A stretch of 64,000 bases of DNA from NCBI RefSeq assembly GCF_014237835.1, contig NZ_JACJVI010000006.1, positions 62,001 to 126,000 of the forward strand. Reading direction: 5' to 3'. A program made the translations under genes and the position numbers. The notes beneath the pieces are model-generated. The model did not search any database, was not told the origin of the DNA, and saw only the letters and a list, made by a program, of their open reading frames with translations. Positions 34,401 through 42,015 of this stretch are shown piece after piece. Position 1 is the stretch's first letter. Every line of letters starts with the position of its first letter. Origin of the DNA: Rhizobium sp. AQ_MP (GTDB lineage Bacteria > Pseudomonadota > Alphaproteobacteria > Rhizobiales > Rhizobiaceae).

Positions 34401-36803
34401 TCGATCACGATCAACGGTGCAAATGATGCGCCGACGATCACCGGCGACAGGGCAATTGCCGTCAACGAAGGTGCGTCGGTCGTGATCACCTCCACCGACC
34501 TTGGTTTCCAGGATGTGGATGATGTGGCGACCGGTGTAACCTTCACGGTGACCGGATCGACGAATGGGACGGTGCTTGTCAACAACGTCGCCGCGACGAG
34601 CTTCACCGGGAAGCAGTTGATCGATGGAAACGTGAAGTTCCAGCACAATGGGTCTGAAACTTCTCCTACAGGTTCATTTGGGGTCAGTCTTGACGATGGC
34701 AACGAGGATGGGTCAGCGCCTGCGACAGCAAGCGTAAACGTCACTGTTGCGCCGGTGAATGACGGTGCGGCATCAATCACCATCACAAATGCTACCCAGA
34801 CGGCCACGGCGCCAAAGGTTGGCGATGTCCTGCGCGCTGACTTGGGGCATGATCCTGATGGGGCCAAATCAGGCGTTGTCTATCAGTGGTTGCGTAACGG
34901 CGACAGCGTTGGCAGCAACAGTGCAACCTATGCACTCACTGCGGCCGACGTTGGAAAGAAGATTTCCGTCAGGGTTACCTATCGGGACATCCAAGGTTTC
35001 GACGAGCGGGTCACCAGCCTGTCAACTGAGACGGTGGTCACCAACAACCAGAAGCCGACCGCTGGTTCAGATGTGATCTATGTGTCTGATGCATCGACCG
35101 TCGTGATGCCGTGGAGCGTGTTCCTTGGCAACGACCGAGATCCTGAAGGTGAGATTCTTGCCATCCAATCGGTCACCGTACTTTCAGGGCTGAACAACGG
35201 TAGTACTGCCCTTCAGCCGATCTCCGTTTCCATCAACGCGACCGACAAGACTATTTCGTTCAGAACGCCGGACTTTAGTGGGAGTGATGATATCTCGGGC
35301 AACACGTTCACCTACACCGTATCTGATGGTAACGGCGGAACGGCGACGGGTACAGTGACGGTTAAGGTGATTGACACCTACACTAACTCCGGTCGTGATT
35401 TTGAGATCCCCGCTGGCGATAGCTACGTCGGTTCTTATCTTGAGGGGCACGATTACGACGACAACCTGACAGGTGGTGCCGCTGGAGATGTGCTGATCGG
35501 AGAAAATGGGTCTGATACGCTCGATGGGCGCGGCGGTGCAGATATTCTGGTAGGCGGCAGCGGCTGGGACACCCTCACAGGTGGCAGCGGAGCGGATACG
35601 TTCAAATGGGGCGACGAGGCTGCCAATTGGCTGAATAGTGACGAGATCACTGACTATTCGTATTCGGATAAGGATGTGATCGATCTGAACTCATTGATCG
35701 GTTCAATCGCAAACGGAAAAACAATCAAGAATTACGTGGACCTTGAGCGGGCGGGAGACGACCTGCAGGTGTGGGTGAACATCAATGGATCCGGATCTGA
35801 CTGGAGGTTGGCTTACACATTGCTGGATGCAAACACTCCTAAGGTGACTGACTCGGTAATCATCACCGCTGCGGGACAAACCTTTACCTTCCGGGACAAC
35901 GATGATGACACGGTGATCGTGGGCTCCGACCCGATCATCCTTGACCTCGACAAGAATGGCTTCGCCTTCTCGTCGCTCGACAATGGTGTCACCTTCGACA
36001 TCAATGCCGATGGTCACAAGGATCAGATCGCCTGGACCAAGGATGACGGCATCCTCGCCTATGATGTTGACGGTAACAGCACCATCGACAACGGCTCGGA
36101 AATCTTCACGCCGGACTTCAACGGCGGGAAGTTTGCAAGCGGCGTGGCGGCCCTTGCGTCGCTGGACTCCAATGCCGACGGCAAGATCGATGGCGGCGAC
36201 GCGGCCTTCAAGGATCTGAAGATCTGGGTTGACGCCAACAACAACGGCGTCAGCGATGAAGGCGAGCTTTCGAGCTTGTCGGACAAGGGTGTTGCCAGCA
36301 TCTCGCTGACGACAAACCAGTCGGGTAACACGGAAGATGGCCAGAAGATCTTCGCCGAAGGTGAGTTTACCTTCGACGATGGTTCGATCGCCAACTTCGT
36401 GGAAGTCGGCTTCGATACGATCTTCGGTGCTGAGCCCGAAGGCCTGACGCTGCATGGCGGCATGGGCCAGGTGGTGATGAGCGGCAGCGCCGGCGCCGAC
36501 ACCTTCGTCTTTGATGGTACGGCTCTCGACCAGCTCGACGTCGCCGATGTCATCACCGACTTCAACGGCGGGGAAGGTGACGTTCTCGATGTGACAGCTC
36601 TGCTCGACAGCTTGCTGGGCGCACAGCCAGAGGCAACGGCAGAGACCCATCTGCGCGCCACCCTCGATGGTGCCGGCAACACCACCGTCAGCGTCCAGGC
36701 AGAGCCGGGCGTTTGGAAGGATGTCGTCGAGCTGCAGAACCACGATACGGCGATCAAGGTGCTGTTCGACGACAAGCACACCACGATCACCCCGCACGAC
36801 TGA
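19425..36803 (+). CDS. Giant RTX/VCBS-type adhesin with DUF5801 repeats and C-type-lectin domain, 5792 aa
   Basis: One uninterrupted 5792-codon gene with an AAGGGG ribosome-binding site. There is no N-terminal signal peptide; residues 1-~180 are an acidic, Pro/Gln-rich segment and a small beta domain. Residues ~190-3525 hold about 18 tandem DUF5801-type repeats (each 130-200 aa, marked by WGAD, LDH and DDxP motifs). RTX nonapeptides GGxGNDxLx follow (~3580-3664, 3761-3854), then cadherin-like domains (~4029-4359), a C-type-lectin-like domain (~4473-4626), VCBS-like domains (~4730-5330), a third RTX cluster (~5339-5396), EF-hand-like loops (~5506-5623) and a type I secretion target region (from ~5683). 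This fits a calcium-stiffened surface adhesin exported by a type I system, acting in biofilm or root attachment (inference). No secretion genes are nearby. Confidence 0.9.
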   Translation: MSIEDPRLSNIDNTSAADDLYSAMEDQLGFGRDEVDGVEVAQAQTPEAGRTDRLPAQPPVQTASATIPSEVTPNAQNVVTLPAGIELDNLEFQVDGENLVLVLDDGTQIVVVGGAANIPTFVIGDVELPQVALFAALEGSNINVAAGPDGTFTAQSTPGNSRDFDDQAISNGVEQFGFSALLDGTDQEDAAVGGAAGFIDGRPLFGVQGNFSLSETVLVDANPNNQTVNGRIVFSQGSDFGTIRSIGFVAAADVTEATNVAGANIALTSAGVPVVITASADGLTLTGAANGVTIFTLTVTNVVEGFFTFTLSGPVDNPGVGQSGINDLLRLTFNVTIADRDGDTVTGNFAIDIADDAPTVSQGATGTVEDEALVGGNNENEGTGLSAVATGSLNVNWGADNNNDGLLGDRSVAFTSATVGVTGAFGTGLSSMGEAVSTVLLANGTLVGYTGSAVPTAATAGNVVFFVTLSDAASGSYTFTLVKPLDHAAGSQENTLSLTFGYRATDSDGDSVTSNFVINVVDDAPVQGEVGAANPISEDDVSKYPATDTTEGEDPSTTGSLGIRWGADNNIRGETEGDVFGRTVRFFGAAVTSGSEAAPGLAVQGQVASGTYQDPGRLGLQISGGSFSSAGHTLSFRVIDLANGGQSIIAFYEVPGKGEQLDRVDVFKITLDPTAANGSYKVELFQPLDHDKGSDSIRLSFGFQGTDSDGDSAAAATASVVIADDAPVQGKPGERPTLNEDDVSQYPLTDATPNRDVRKTDAVSLGISWGADDNIRGETKGDEFGRTVKFFGTTKSEGEGEARILPVGSQVAAGSYANPEALGLSIRGGTFTSGGKSLYYVVSDLANGGQTLTAYIDGSEPRAKVFEIVLDPTAKNGSYTVEIFRELDHTVGSDALRISFKYQGTDADGDSAAAGEASVRIRDDQPVQGEPGRRPSLNEDDVSNYDLTDATPNRDVRKTDAVSLGISWGADDNIRGETKGDEFGRTVKFFAAGKPERNEDAPPAFNGNQVAANTYYRPEAVGLSIRGGTFTSGGKSLYYVVSDLANGGQTLTAYIDGSEPRAKVFEIVLDPTAKNGSYTVEIFRELDHSVGKNALQIFFKYQGTDADGDSAAAGVASVRIRDDEPVQGEVGAIPTLSEDDVSAYEQTDATQPDDVTKTSPVSLGIAWGADDNIRGETKGDEFGRTVRFFGTTTTAGEDKKPVTASAQVSEITTTNAAAVGLSIEGGNFSSGGRELSFEVVNLANGGQTLTAYYMDVSKGEPVRVNVFQIVLDPTSKNGSYTLEIFQELDHNVGSDSIKLSFAFQGTDADGDSAKSATAAVIISDDQPLIGQPFQGGVVEEEQWQVAGAGNEDGGSLGGLDQDTRNSDNGTTHRAEGTLAISWGADDANSNTNSNTNSNNGSLFGDRSVQFTAAGIDALRNQALTSDGVLLKYTVVTVGGQPTLIAYTGTEPTALPADQTSGIASGIVFTVSLSDAAAGKYVFNLYNTLDHKGSVQGEDTLTLNFQFTATDADGDVSAPASFGVKIIDDAPTAQGAGPRYVEEEALPNGNEDASPLGVEWDGVAANGTWITNAIGASLNIAWGGDDGNRNVNGGFTGTQVAGDRSVVFATSNSVAATQISAADASAFLKVYSGNTLVPLASLTSEGQSLVYSLSNNGSVLTAKAGETVVFTVTLSDANNGSYNFNLSGVLDHPVKGDSSWDEDVLSFNFTFTARDGDGDVVRQGFQVNVIDDSPVIDYTERVTVEDEAVNNGNNENDGLSKSATGSLAIYWGADDGNNGSGGKGDRSVAFTNANVYVAGDYGDNLTSLGQRVYTAVVDGVLVAYTGGQNAAPASFNAQALPANVVFYVTLSDASDRGSYTFNLVKPLDHAAGRGENELSLTFNFTATDSDGDKARDTFTVNVRDDVATITPPAGVVEEEHEAVVGSGNEDTTANGQTPSDNIDADTNADPNVTTNVATGGLGISWGADNANDGNGQPGDRSVQFADTVRSELKALGLTSDGVGLSYKILTINGQQTLLAYIGNEPHALPSNPAQAGIVFSVALSDSGNGQYTFTLFNTVDHKGSVQGEDTLTLSFKYTATDSDGDVTQPASFSVKLVDDVPVAGPVATRYVEEEVFANGNKETEGKVEADASQANGGPVTDRVTGASLNISWGGDDGNRYSDGGFNGTQIAGDRSVIFEGQVATFLKVYSGSTEVPLASLTSAGQTLYYSISGNGTVLTARAGSVEGPTVFIVKLSDQNNGSYDFELKGVLDHPVKASGAANEDVLSLNFTATARDGDGDKITTTFAVGVIDDSPIITSPEVGKVEDEAVNGGNNESDGLLASVVDRSLGISWGADNANNGSGGKGDRAVFFTDANVQVSGGYTSSLTSLGQAVQTTLINGVLVGYTGAAPASFSVNPVPANVVFYASLSDTSTNGSYNFTLVKPLDHAAGNGENELTLTFNFTARDSDGDTASSTFQVKVVDDILTIGTPVGGIVEEEQREVSGRGNEDNEGTDDRDTAQNPDVTTHRTGGSLDINWGSDKANDANGQPGDRSVVFSTATVAVADAYGSTITSLGEAVKTAILSNGTLIGYTGNSVPSSISSDRVVFYATVSDADPKGSYSFTLVKPLDHKAGEGENQLTLTFRFTATDSDGDTADGSFTVKVIDDIPTVPTSVNAAYRLDDEGQGAIAIGNPGGEPSDPWPSYSVVSGDEGTLFRAGADGVSSITINGPAFQVVYENRQGFAETESVTWGSGRVAGDGSVIFTATSANYRDGAAVLVIRPDGSYNFQLKAPVAHSGAGEDDKLLSFGYTVTDGDGDAKSGTLNINVNDDTPTAPSVVNAAWVLDDEAQWGVSSPNYFGPNDVTPSVDEVWGGRGTLFSAGSDGVKSITIEKSSFDVIFKNAQGFAEVVTVTWGSGTVGANGTVAFKATNATYFPNGAATLVIRTDGSYVLDLDAPIAHQTPGTREEDATLPIRYTVTDGDGDVKSGTLNIFVNDDTPRQDGDATTGRTLNEDDLVGGNDSLPREPLSTTGDLNVSFGSDGVKSFALSADNANWNEGTRTLTAGDNSWTISVAADGTYRFTLLNNTLAHGQADNGENTLDISVRYVVTDGDGDQISGNFGIRIVDDVPVATSAVLTGTANELLVADGNPATPEVKGFLSSLVSFGADGAHATNAYTVETRNLSTSLTSLTSNGIPLTFTAIGNVMTARAGEVPVFTFSVNAVTGEYTFTQVGPIDHVQKVVLDGKGYPASSLDKKDEIVAVDRVAGDSFQIMGRLDNGDVIIRVTNTYDRAVSWSIDKRHDWDDDFPALNIGANQTVYVNVGQLANGTELRINGNNAPDGTEIVRGSTPIVSAIDGRTSLTLDLSSAVTVRDGDGDTLALSNQLKITVTDSTPSAASNINGEVFEDGNRSIEGRALVNWNADNGPAKTLVLNGNPSILDARGNTVGTLYSNSQAVAFTTINGVLIGYIAGKDAAVAANRVFTLSLDAATGSYSFTLLQPLDHTEPNGNDHFLTLGFTAVATDGDRDVISVPFTVKVDAAGTIDGSSISYGNVSTGVFVNLDQTETDIFGQEVMGRTATDRTGNNLIGIDALGTGIVNAAGGSGHDIVVGNNAANILSGGDGWDVMVGKGGDDILEGGKGDDFLQGDDGNDTLRGGDGNDVLSGGRGNDVLEGGAGDDMLIVSADIDDAAAFGPRGFTLGNGDVLPISLAGRSGEGDSLSGGTGIDTVSFVPASPDKGFVFDRANSSLGLSGIERFTGTDRDDIILLPKSYTTSDAVFIEIDGGEGNDILQGSDAQADKIIGGMGNDWISGLGGNDDLDGGEGNDQIWGGAGNDTIRGREGNDTLVGGAGNDVIEGGAGNDRILYTVGDGDDIVDGGTETGTTHPDYDELVVGGDATARTFTLGLASGGTEIGDAASKDILVSYAGGSVRADEIERVTFNLGSAGDTVVLNSVAGSAIAPSTIVINGGVGNDTIDLSNFVGSTVQIGDAGGTDSLKFSNVRWQAVTVTKDDNGQFILNLPNGTVVKAGGIESFTFENGTVTAQQLIQQKPSDIDTTGLTIAENSGEGASVGSVKGTDANGEIDPLTYAFVTNSGVSQTSPDGRFTINATTGAITVAAGASIDYETEKTIDVTIRVTDSRLGYIDEKFTINVTDVNEAPTAVGFSNVVSAIDENIVVGSDGIKVADITVTDDALGTNQLSLAGDDAASFRIVGNALYFVGTQVNYEAKASYSVSVQVNDTTVGGTPDATQTFTLNVNNRNDLPTSTNDSITILEDTATPLTINDFGTFKDEDAGQSLAAVKITALPSNGTLQFQGMSGWTNVSLDQEVSVNDIIAGKLQFVPALNANGADYATIGFKVGDGTAFSDQSYSLKVNVTAVNDPPMTNAVAVSGNEDTLIAIALSGSDVDGTVASYRINTLPSNGVLYQDAAMTQILWSNSQTTGATVYFKPYPNFNGEVTFSYSAIDNAGAIATSSATATITVAPVNDNPGANNDVLHFGGDAAPAGTGWVLNAANGHYYKFVSAANVSWADAVAGAANQAQGAYLLTLTNAAEQSFVLNNLGVQGQMLWLGGSDAETEGTFKWVTGPEAGSVVASYLPWNPGEPNNWGGNEDYIALNRWAGPLYQTPLWNDAASISGNTSGYVAEWSGNNGSITEDTVQRFSTSLLTANDGDLDGDSIAVTSVSNSTRGAAVTLNNDGTITYDPSRSTQLQQLAQGQTVTDTFTYTIKDIHGATSTATATITIKGVNDAAVISGDFIGTVTEDAVGGKVETYNENFSSSGSVNGWTNGVLATYSGEYNNLFASFGQYLTESENRSNTQSISKVLSVPAGNVPTVIEFDFLAINTWDGGEKLQVYLDNGKAFEFAIGGSLNGSFSVNGITGTYAITPVNPKVYHVVLTGSGFGNTVTLGFGDTLDQSVADESLGIDNIVVHANRPSGLVVSGDLNATDVDNPNDAWIAVAAGGTTANQYGTFSIDATGHWTYTLNNDNATVNALPAGKTLSDTFTVKTVGGTEQLVSITINGANDAPTITGDRAIAVNEGASVVITSTDLGFQDVDDVATGVTFTVTGSTNGTVLVNNVAATSFTGKQLIDGNVKFQHNGSETSPTGSFGVSLDDGNEDGSAPATASVNVTVAPVNDGAASITITNATQTATAPKVGDVLRADLGHDPDGAKSGVVYQWLRNGDSVGSNSATYALTAADVGKKISVRVTYRDIQGFDERVTSLSTETVVTNNQKPTAGSDVIYVSDASTVVMPWSVFLGNDRDPEGEILAIQSVTVLSGLNNGSTALQPISVSINATDKTISFRTPDFSGSDDISGNTFTYTVSDGNGGTATGTVTVKVIDTYTNSGRDFEIPAGDSYVGSYLEGHDYDDNLTGGAAGDVLIGENGSDTLDGRGGADILVGGSGWDTLTGGSGADTFKWGDEAANWLNSDEITDYSYSDKDVIDLNSLIGSIANGKTIKNYVDLERAGDDLQVWVNINGSGSDWRLAYTLLDANTPKVTDSVIITAAGQTFTFRDNDDDTVIVGSDPIILDLDKNGFAFSSLDNGVTFDINADGHKDQIAWTKDDGILAYDVDGNSTIDNGSEIFTPDFNGGKFASGVAALASLDSNADGKIDGGDAAFKDLKIWVDANNNGVSDEGELSSLSDKGVASISLTTNQSGNTEDGQKIFAEGEFTFDDGSIANFVEVGFDTIFGAEPEGLTLHGGMGQVVMSGSAGADTFVFDGTALDQLDVADVITDFNGGEGDVLDVTALLDSLLGAQPEATAETHLRATLDGAGNTTVSVQAEPGVWKDVVELQNHDTAIKVLFDDKHTTITPHD
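21000..23395 (+). repeat. Four-copy IRGET subfamily of the adhesin repeats
   Basis: Four consecutive units of about 597 bases carry the WGADxNIRGETxGDxFGRTV signature. Copies starting near 21605 and 22200 are almost identical in DNA over long stretches (for example 21700-21800 against 22298-22398, and 21890-22020 against 22490-22620), implying recent tandem duplication. Confidence 0.8.
23401..26817 (+). repeat. Three-domain super-repeat, two copies
   Basis: Three different units occur in the same order twice: one opening VVEEE...GNED (23401, 25141), one opening RYVEEE...GN with WGGDDGNR and an FNGTQ/FTGTQ strand (about 24030, 25740), and one opening VEDEAVN-GNN with NNGSGGKGDR (about 24640, 26330). 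The super-unit is about 1.7 kb. Confidence 0.75.
23586..23619 (+). repeat. In-frame 12-base minisatellite (NSNT units)
   Basis: AACAGCAATACC is repeated 2.8 times in frame, encoding NSNT-NSNT-NS. It is inserted between the WGADD strand and the GDRSV strand of one adhesin repeat and is absent from sister copies. Confidence 0.85.
30163..30415 (+). repeat. RTX calcium-binding nonapeptide cluster 1
   Basis: Eight or so GGxGxDxLx units (GGDGWDVMV, GGKGDDFLQ, GGDGNDVLS, GGAGDDMLI) forming a parallel beta-roll that binds calcium in RTX proteins. Confidence 0.9.
30705..30985 (+). repeat. RTX calcium-binding nonapeptide cluster 2
   Basis: A second beta-roll array (GGEGNDILQ, GGMGNDWIS, GLGGNDDLD, GGAGNDTIR, GGAGNDVIE), about 290 bases after the first and separated by a degenerate block. 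Confidence 0.9.
32841..33300 (+). other. C-type-lectin-like domain inserted in adhesin
   Basis: Residues ~4473-4626 read as a CTLD: GHYYKFVSAANVSWADAVA opening, AYLLTLTNAAEQSFV, MLWLGGSD, then WNPGEPNNW with the EPN triad (4580-4582) and WND (4606-4608). In animal lectins EPN plus WND coordinate calcium and mannose-type sugars. Confidence 0.8.
33664..34155 (+). other. Beta-sandwich-like insert inside a VCBS repeat of the adhesin
   Basis: A VCBS unit opens with FIGTVTEDAVGGKV and resumes with VVSGDLNATDVDNPNDAW about 165 residues later. The insert (NENFSSSGSVNGWTNG...IEFDFLAINTWDGGEKLQVY...LGIDNIVVHA) has the pattern of a LamG/jelly-roll sugar-binding domain, but the family is not certain. 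Confidence 0.6.
35440..35610 (+). repeat. RTX calcium-binding nonapeptide cluster 3
   Basis: GGAAGDVLI, GENGSDTLD, GRGGADILV, GGSGWDTLT and GGSGADTFK units near the C terminus, typical of the region just before a type I secretion signal. Confidence 0.88.
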
Positions 36804-36826
36804 CAGGGTGTGCAGGACAAATAAGG

Positions 36827-36854
36827 AAAAGGGCGCCCATCCGGCGCCCTTTTT
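36827..36854 (+). terminator. Rho-independent terminator of the adhesin gene
   Basis: An 11-bp stem (AAAAGGGCGCC 36827-36837, GGCGCCCTTTT 36843-36853) with a CATCC loop runs into T5, 24 bases after the stop. Confidence 0.9.
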
Positions 36855-36981
36855 GCTTTGCCGCGATGCCCTTAGAGCATCCCGCTGTTACATGACATCC
36901 GCGAGAACGTGGTCCTGCTTTCACGGCAAGTCCGTGCCAGCCGTTTTGGCATGCGCGATGGCTTTGCGCTATTTTGACATG

Positions 36982-37014
36982 AAAAAAGCCCGGCGCGCTT
37001 TCGCGGGCCGGGCT
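36982..37014 (-). terminator. Rho-independent terminator of the minus-strand gene at 37035
   Basis: AGCCCGGC (36987-36994) pairs with GCCGGGCT (37007-37014). On the minus strand the stem is followed by six T residues (complement of A 36982-36987). Confidence 0.88.
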
Positions 37015-37034
37015 CTTGTCAGGATCGATCCCGA

Positions 37035-38231
37035 TCAGTCGTTGGCGGTCACCTTGAGGCCGATCAGGCCCGGAATGGTTTCAGGCGCGCCCATGGCCGC
37101 CCCCATGATCATCGGGAAGGCGACGGGGTTTGCGGGGGCCGCCGCGATCGTCAGCGCCTTCGGATTGTCGATATAGGCGTTGACCGCGGCCGAGACCTCG
37201 TTCTGCAGCGCGCCGAGTTTGGCCTGGGCGAGCAGGATCGGCACCATGCCCTTGACCATCTGCGCCATTTGCGCGCCATCCGTGCCCTGGCTCTTGCCGG
37301 CAAAGTCGAGGCCGCGCTTGGTGATGCCGGCGTCTTCGAAGCGGATCTGGGCGTCGACCAGCGACAGCTGCTGCACCAGGCCGAGCATGGCAAGACCCGC
37401 GGCCTGCTGGGCCTGCTCGTTCTGCGGCTGCGCCTGCATCATGCGGGCCTGTTCCTGCATCTGCTTGACGAGGTCGAGCGTATAGCCCGACATCGAAAAG
37501 GCGAGGCTGAGCTTGCCGACATTGGCGAAGTCGATCGAGTAATCCTCGATGTCGATCGTGCCGCTTTCCACTTCCCAACTGCCGGACATGTTCATGTTGC
37601 CGTCAAGCTTGGTGAGGCCGAGCGCTTCGATCTGTGCCTTGGCCTGTGCATCCTCGACGGTGCTCAGATCAGCCTTCACGCCGGTTACGGAGCCTTCGAA
37701 GGTGATCGTGCTCTCGTCATCCGACAAGCCCATCGTGCCGACGGCTTCCGCCATCGAGAATACGGACTTTCCATCGACAGTAACGTCAACGGGACCGCTA
37801 TGCGCCTCTTCGTAGAACATCAGCGAATCAATGCCCTCGGCCTTGACGTCACCAGGAACGTAGACGCCGGCGAGATAGAGATCCTGAACCTTGAAGCTCG
37901 ATTTTTCCTCGGTCACGTTGACTTCGGGGAACTCGACGCGGTCGATGAAGTAGGCGCCGCCTTCCTCTTCGCTCACGCCCTGCAGCGTCAGCTGCTCGAT
38001 GGCCAGCGGCTTGTCGGTCGCATCGCCTTCGACACCGAACTTGACGCCCTTGAGCAGCACGTCCGAGCCCGACACTTCGATGGCGTCTGCCTTGATTGTC
38101 GTGCCACCACTGGCGAAGGAGGCATTGATTTTGTTCAGCAAATCCTGGCCGTCCAGCGCAAAAGCCGGACCTGCGAAGGCGCAGAGCGCGGCGCTCGCGA
38201 GCAGAAATCGGGTGGAGCGGTGCAAAGTCAT
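37035..38231 (-). CDS. Hypothetical periplasmic protein, 398 aa
   Basis: A 398-residue exported protein of unknown function. The start at 38231 (MTLHRSTRFLLASAALCAFAG...) gives a clear Sec signal peptide cut after AFA, before LDGQDLL, and has AAGGACC ahead; the upstream ATG at 38279 would bury the signal. The mature protein is acidic and beta-rich, with repeated domain-like strands (ADAIEVSGSDVLLKGVKF, YFIDRVEFPEVNV, DIEDYSIDFANVGKLSLAFS), then a Gln/Met-rich helical segment (VKQMQEQARMMQAQPQNEQAQ) and a long helical C terminus. This resembles AsmA/DUF945-like periplasmic proteins in texture only. Divergent from parC and closed by a strong terminator. Confidence 0.7.
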   Translation of the reverse strand: MTLHRSTRFLLASAALCAFAGPAFALDGQDLLNKINASFASGGTTIKADAIEVSGSDVLLKGVKFGVEGDATDKPLAIEQLTLQGVSEEEGGAYFIDRVEFPEVNVTEEKSSFKVQDLYLAGVYVPGDVKAEGIDSLMFYEEAHSGPVDVTVDGKSVFSMAEAVGTMGLSDDESTITFEGSVTGVKADLSTVEDAQAKAQIEALGLTKLDGNMNMSGSWEVESGTIDIEDYSIDFANVGKLSLAFSMSGYTLDLVKQMQEQARMMQAQPQNEQAQQAAGLAMLGLVQQLSLVDAQIRFEDAGITKRGLDFAGKSQGTDGAQMAQMVKGMVPILLAQAKLGALQNEVSAAVNAYIDNPKALTIAAAPANPVAFPMIMGAAMGAPETIPGLIGLKVTAND

Positions 38232-38437
38232 GAGGAGGTCCTTCGTGCTGGTCCCGCGTCTGACACGGGTAAAATTCATCGGCGATATTTATAAGGGGGA
38301 TTGGAAAAACGTCCACCGCTTTTCGCCATAGCGCGATAGCGGACGATTGCGGCGTGATCGGGGTCACAGGCCCTTAATCCACAGGCGGAATGCCCGGATT
38401 CCTTGCCGTTGCGGGTCTTCTCCGCTAGGGGAGACCC

Positions 38438-40714
<2,277 letters not shown>

Positions 40715-40736
40715 TCCTGAACGAGGAGGGGGAGGG

Positions 40737-40763
40737 AGCCGGTCGCCTTGCGGCCGGCTTTTT
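40737..40763. terminator. Terminator between convergent parC and CPBP gene
   Basis: A 10-bp stem with one T-G wobble (AGCCGGTCGC 40737-40746, GCGGCCGGCT 40750-40759), CTT loop, then T5 on the plus strand; 23 bases after parC. Confidence 0.88.
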
Positions 40764-40766
40764 GTG

Positions 40767-41909
40767 TCAGCCGCGTTCCCAGATCGACCAGACCCCCATC
40801 AAGGTGGCTGCATTGCCGAGGATGAAGTGCGAGACGATCGGCCCGGCAAGATTTCGATACTTCAAGTGCAGCCATCCCCAGACGATTCCCGAGACGAGCG
40901 CCACCACGGCAAGCGACTGTGAATAGTGCAGGTGCAGGGTCGAGAAGATCAGCGAGGTGATCACGATCGCCGACATCGGGCGCGTCTTGCCGGGCATGAG
41001 ATCGGCGATCGCCGTCAGCAACACGCCGCGGCAGATCCATTCCTGGAGTGGTGCGACGAGAATGTAGGTGTAGACCGTAATCGTCACCAGCTTGGGGTCG
41101 ATGATCGGCGTGCCCTGCAGTTCGGGATAGAGGATTGTCCGGAAATAGGCCATCGCGGCCAATGCGACGACACTGATGCCGAGCCCCACGCCGATGGATT
41201 TCCAGAGGTTTTCCATCCGGATACCCATGTCCTGCCGGGTGAGGCCGCAGCGGACGGTCAATCCCCAGATGACGAACGCGCCCCAGACCTCCATGACCCG
41301 CGACGTCCAGAACATCACCTGCTCCTGATGGGACACCTTCAGATGTGTCAGGATGATGCTGTTCACCAGGGCATAGATATTGATCATCAGGACCATGGTG
41401 ACGAAGAGGAAGGCGAGGGCGTGGTAGCGCCGGTCTGCCTCTTCGAGCGCCACGAACTGCTGCCTGAGCTTTCCGTAGCTTGCAGAAAGTTGCGCATAGA
41501 TCTTGCGAAAGAACAGGGTCGCGACTTCGGGTCTGTCGCTGAGAAACTCCCGATACTGCGACCGGTCGATCTTCCAACCTCGGACCGGTGTCAGGGCCCT
41601 GGCCGAAGCGCTGCGCGGGTCGCCGCTGATCAGCCCCAGTTCGCCGATGAGACTCCCATCGCCCGCCACCGCTAGCACATGACCGGTCTGTTCGTTGTAA
41701 ACTTCGACCTCGCCCTCTGCGATGAGGATGGCGAAGCTGCTGTCGTCGCCCGTGCGGAAGAGCACGCTGCCGATGTCGTAATGGATGACTTCCACATGAT
41801 TGCGAAAGGCGTCGAGATAGGCGTCGCTGACGCTGATCGTCGTATGTTTGAGGAGTTTTTCGGCAAAATCAGACTGTCCGGCCTGGTGCGTTGCGTCGAC
41901 CGTCTTCAT
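40767..41909 (-). CDS. Cyclic-nucleotide-binding domain fused to CPBP (CAAX/Abi-type) membrane protease-like domain
   Basis: A 380-residue two-domain protein. Residues ~20-140 are a cNMP-binding beta-barrel (HYDIGSVLFRTGDDSSFAILIAEGEVEVY, GSLIGELGLISGDPRSASARA). Residues ~165-375 are a membrane CPBP domain with about seven helices. CPBP motifs read QEWICR (289-294), FSTLH (322-326) and SHFILGN (H361, N366). The first Glu of the canonical EExxxR, the catalytic base in Rce1-type proteases, is replaced by Gln (codon CAG), so the protease may be inactive or altered. It lies downstream of the GGDEF-EAL gene on the same strand, with a 106-base gap. Role unknown; the fusion suggests ligand-gated membrane signalling. 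Confidence 0.82.
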   Translation of the reverse strand: MKTVDATHQAGQSDFAEKLLKHTTISVSDAYLDAFRNHVEVIHYDIGSVLFRTGDDSSFAILIAEGEVEVYNEQTGHVLAVAGDGSLIGELGLISGDPRSASARALTPVRGWKIDRSQYREFLSDRPEVATLFFRKIYAQLSASYGKLRQQFVALEEADRRYHALAFLFVTMVLMINIYALVNSIILTHLKVSHQEQVMFWTSRVMEVWGAFVIWGLTVRCGLTRQDMGIRMENLWKSIGVGLGISVVALAAMAYFRTILYPELQGTPIIDPKLVTITVYTYILVAPLQEWICRGVLLTAIADLMPGKTRPMSAIVITSLIFSTLHLHYSQSLAVVALVSGIVWGWLHLKYRNLAGPIVSHFILGNAATLMGVWSIWERG

Positions 41910-42015
41910 TACTCTATCCGTCCGGCATGGAATTCGTGCGGATACTACTGATTTCGTTCAGAAAACGGAGAGGCGTTGATCGGCCAAAAATGGGCGAGTC
42001 CGGGCAGCCCGGCGT

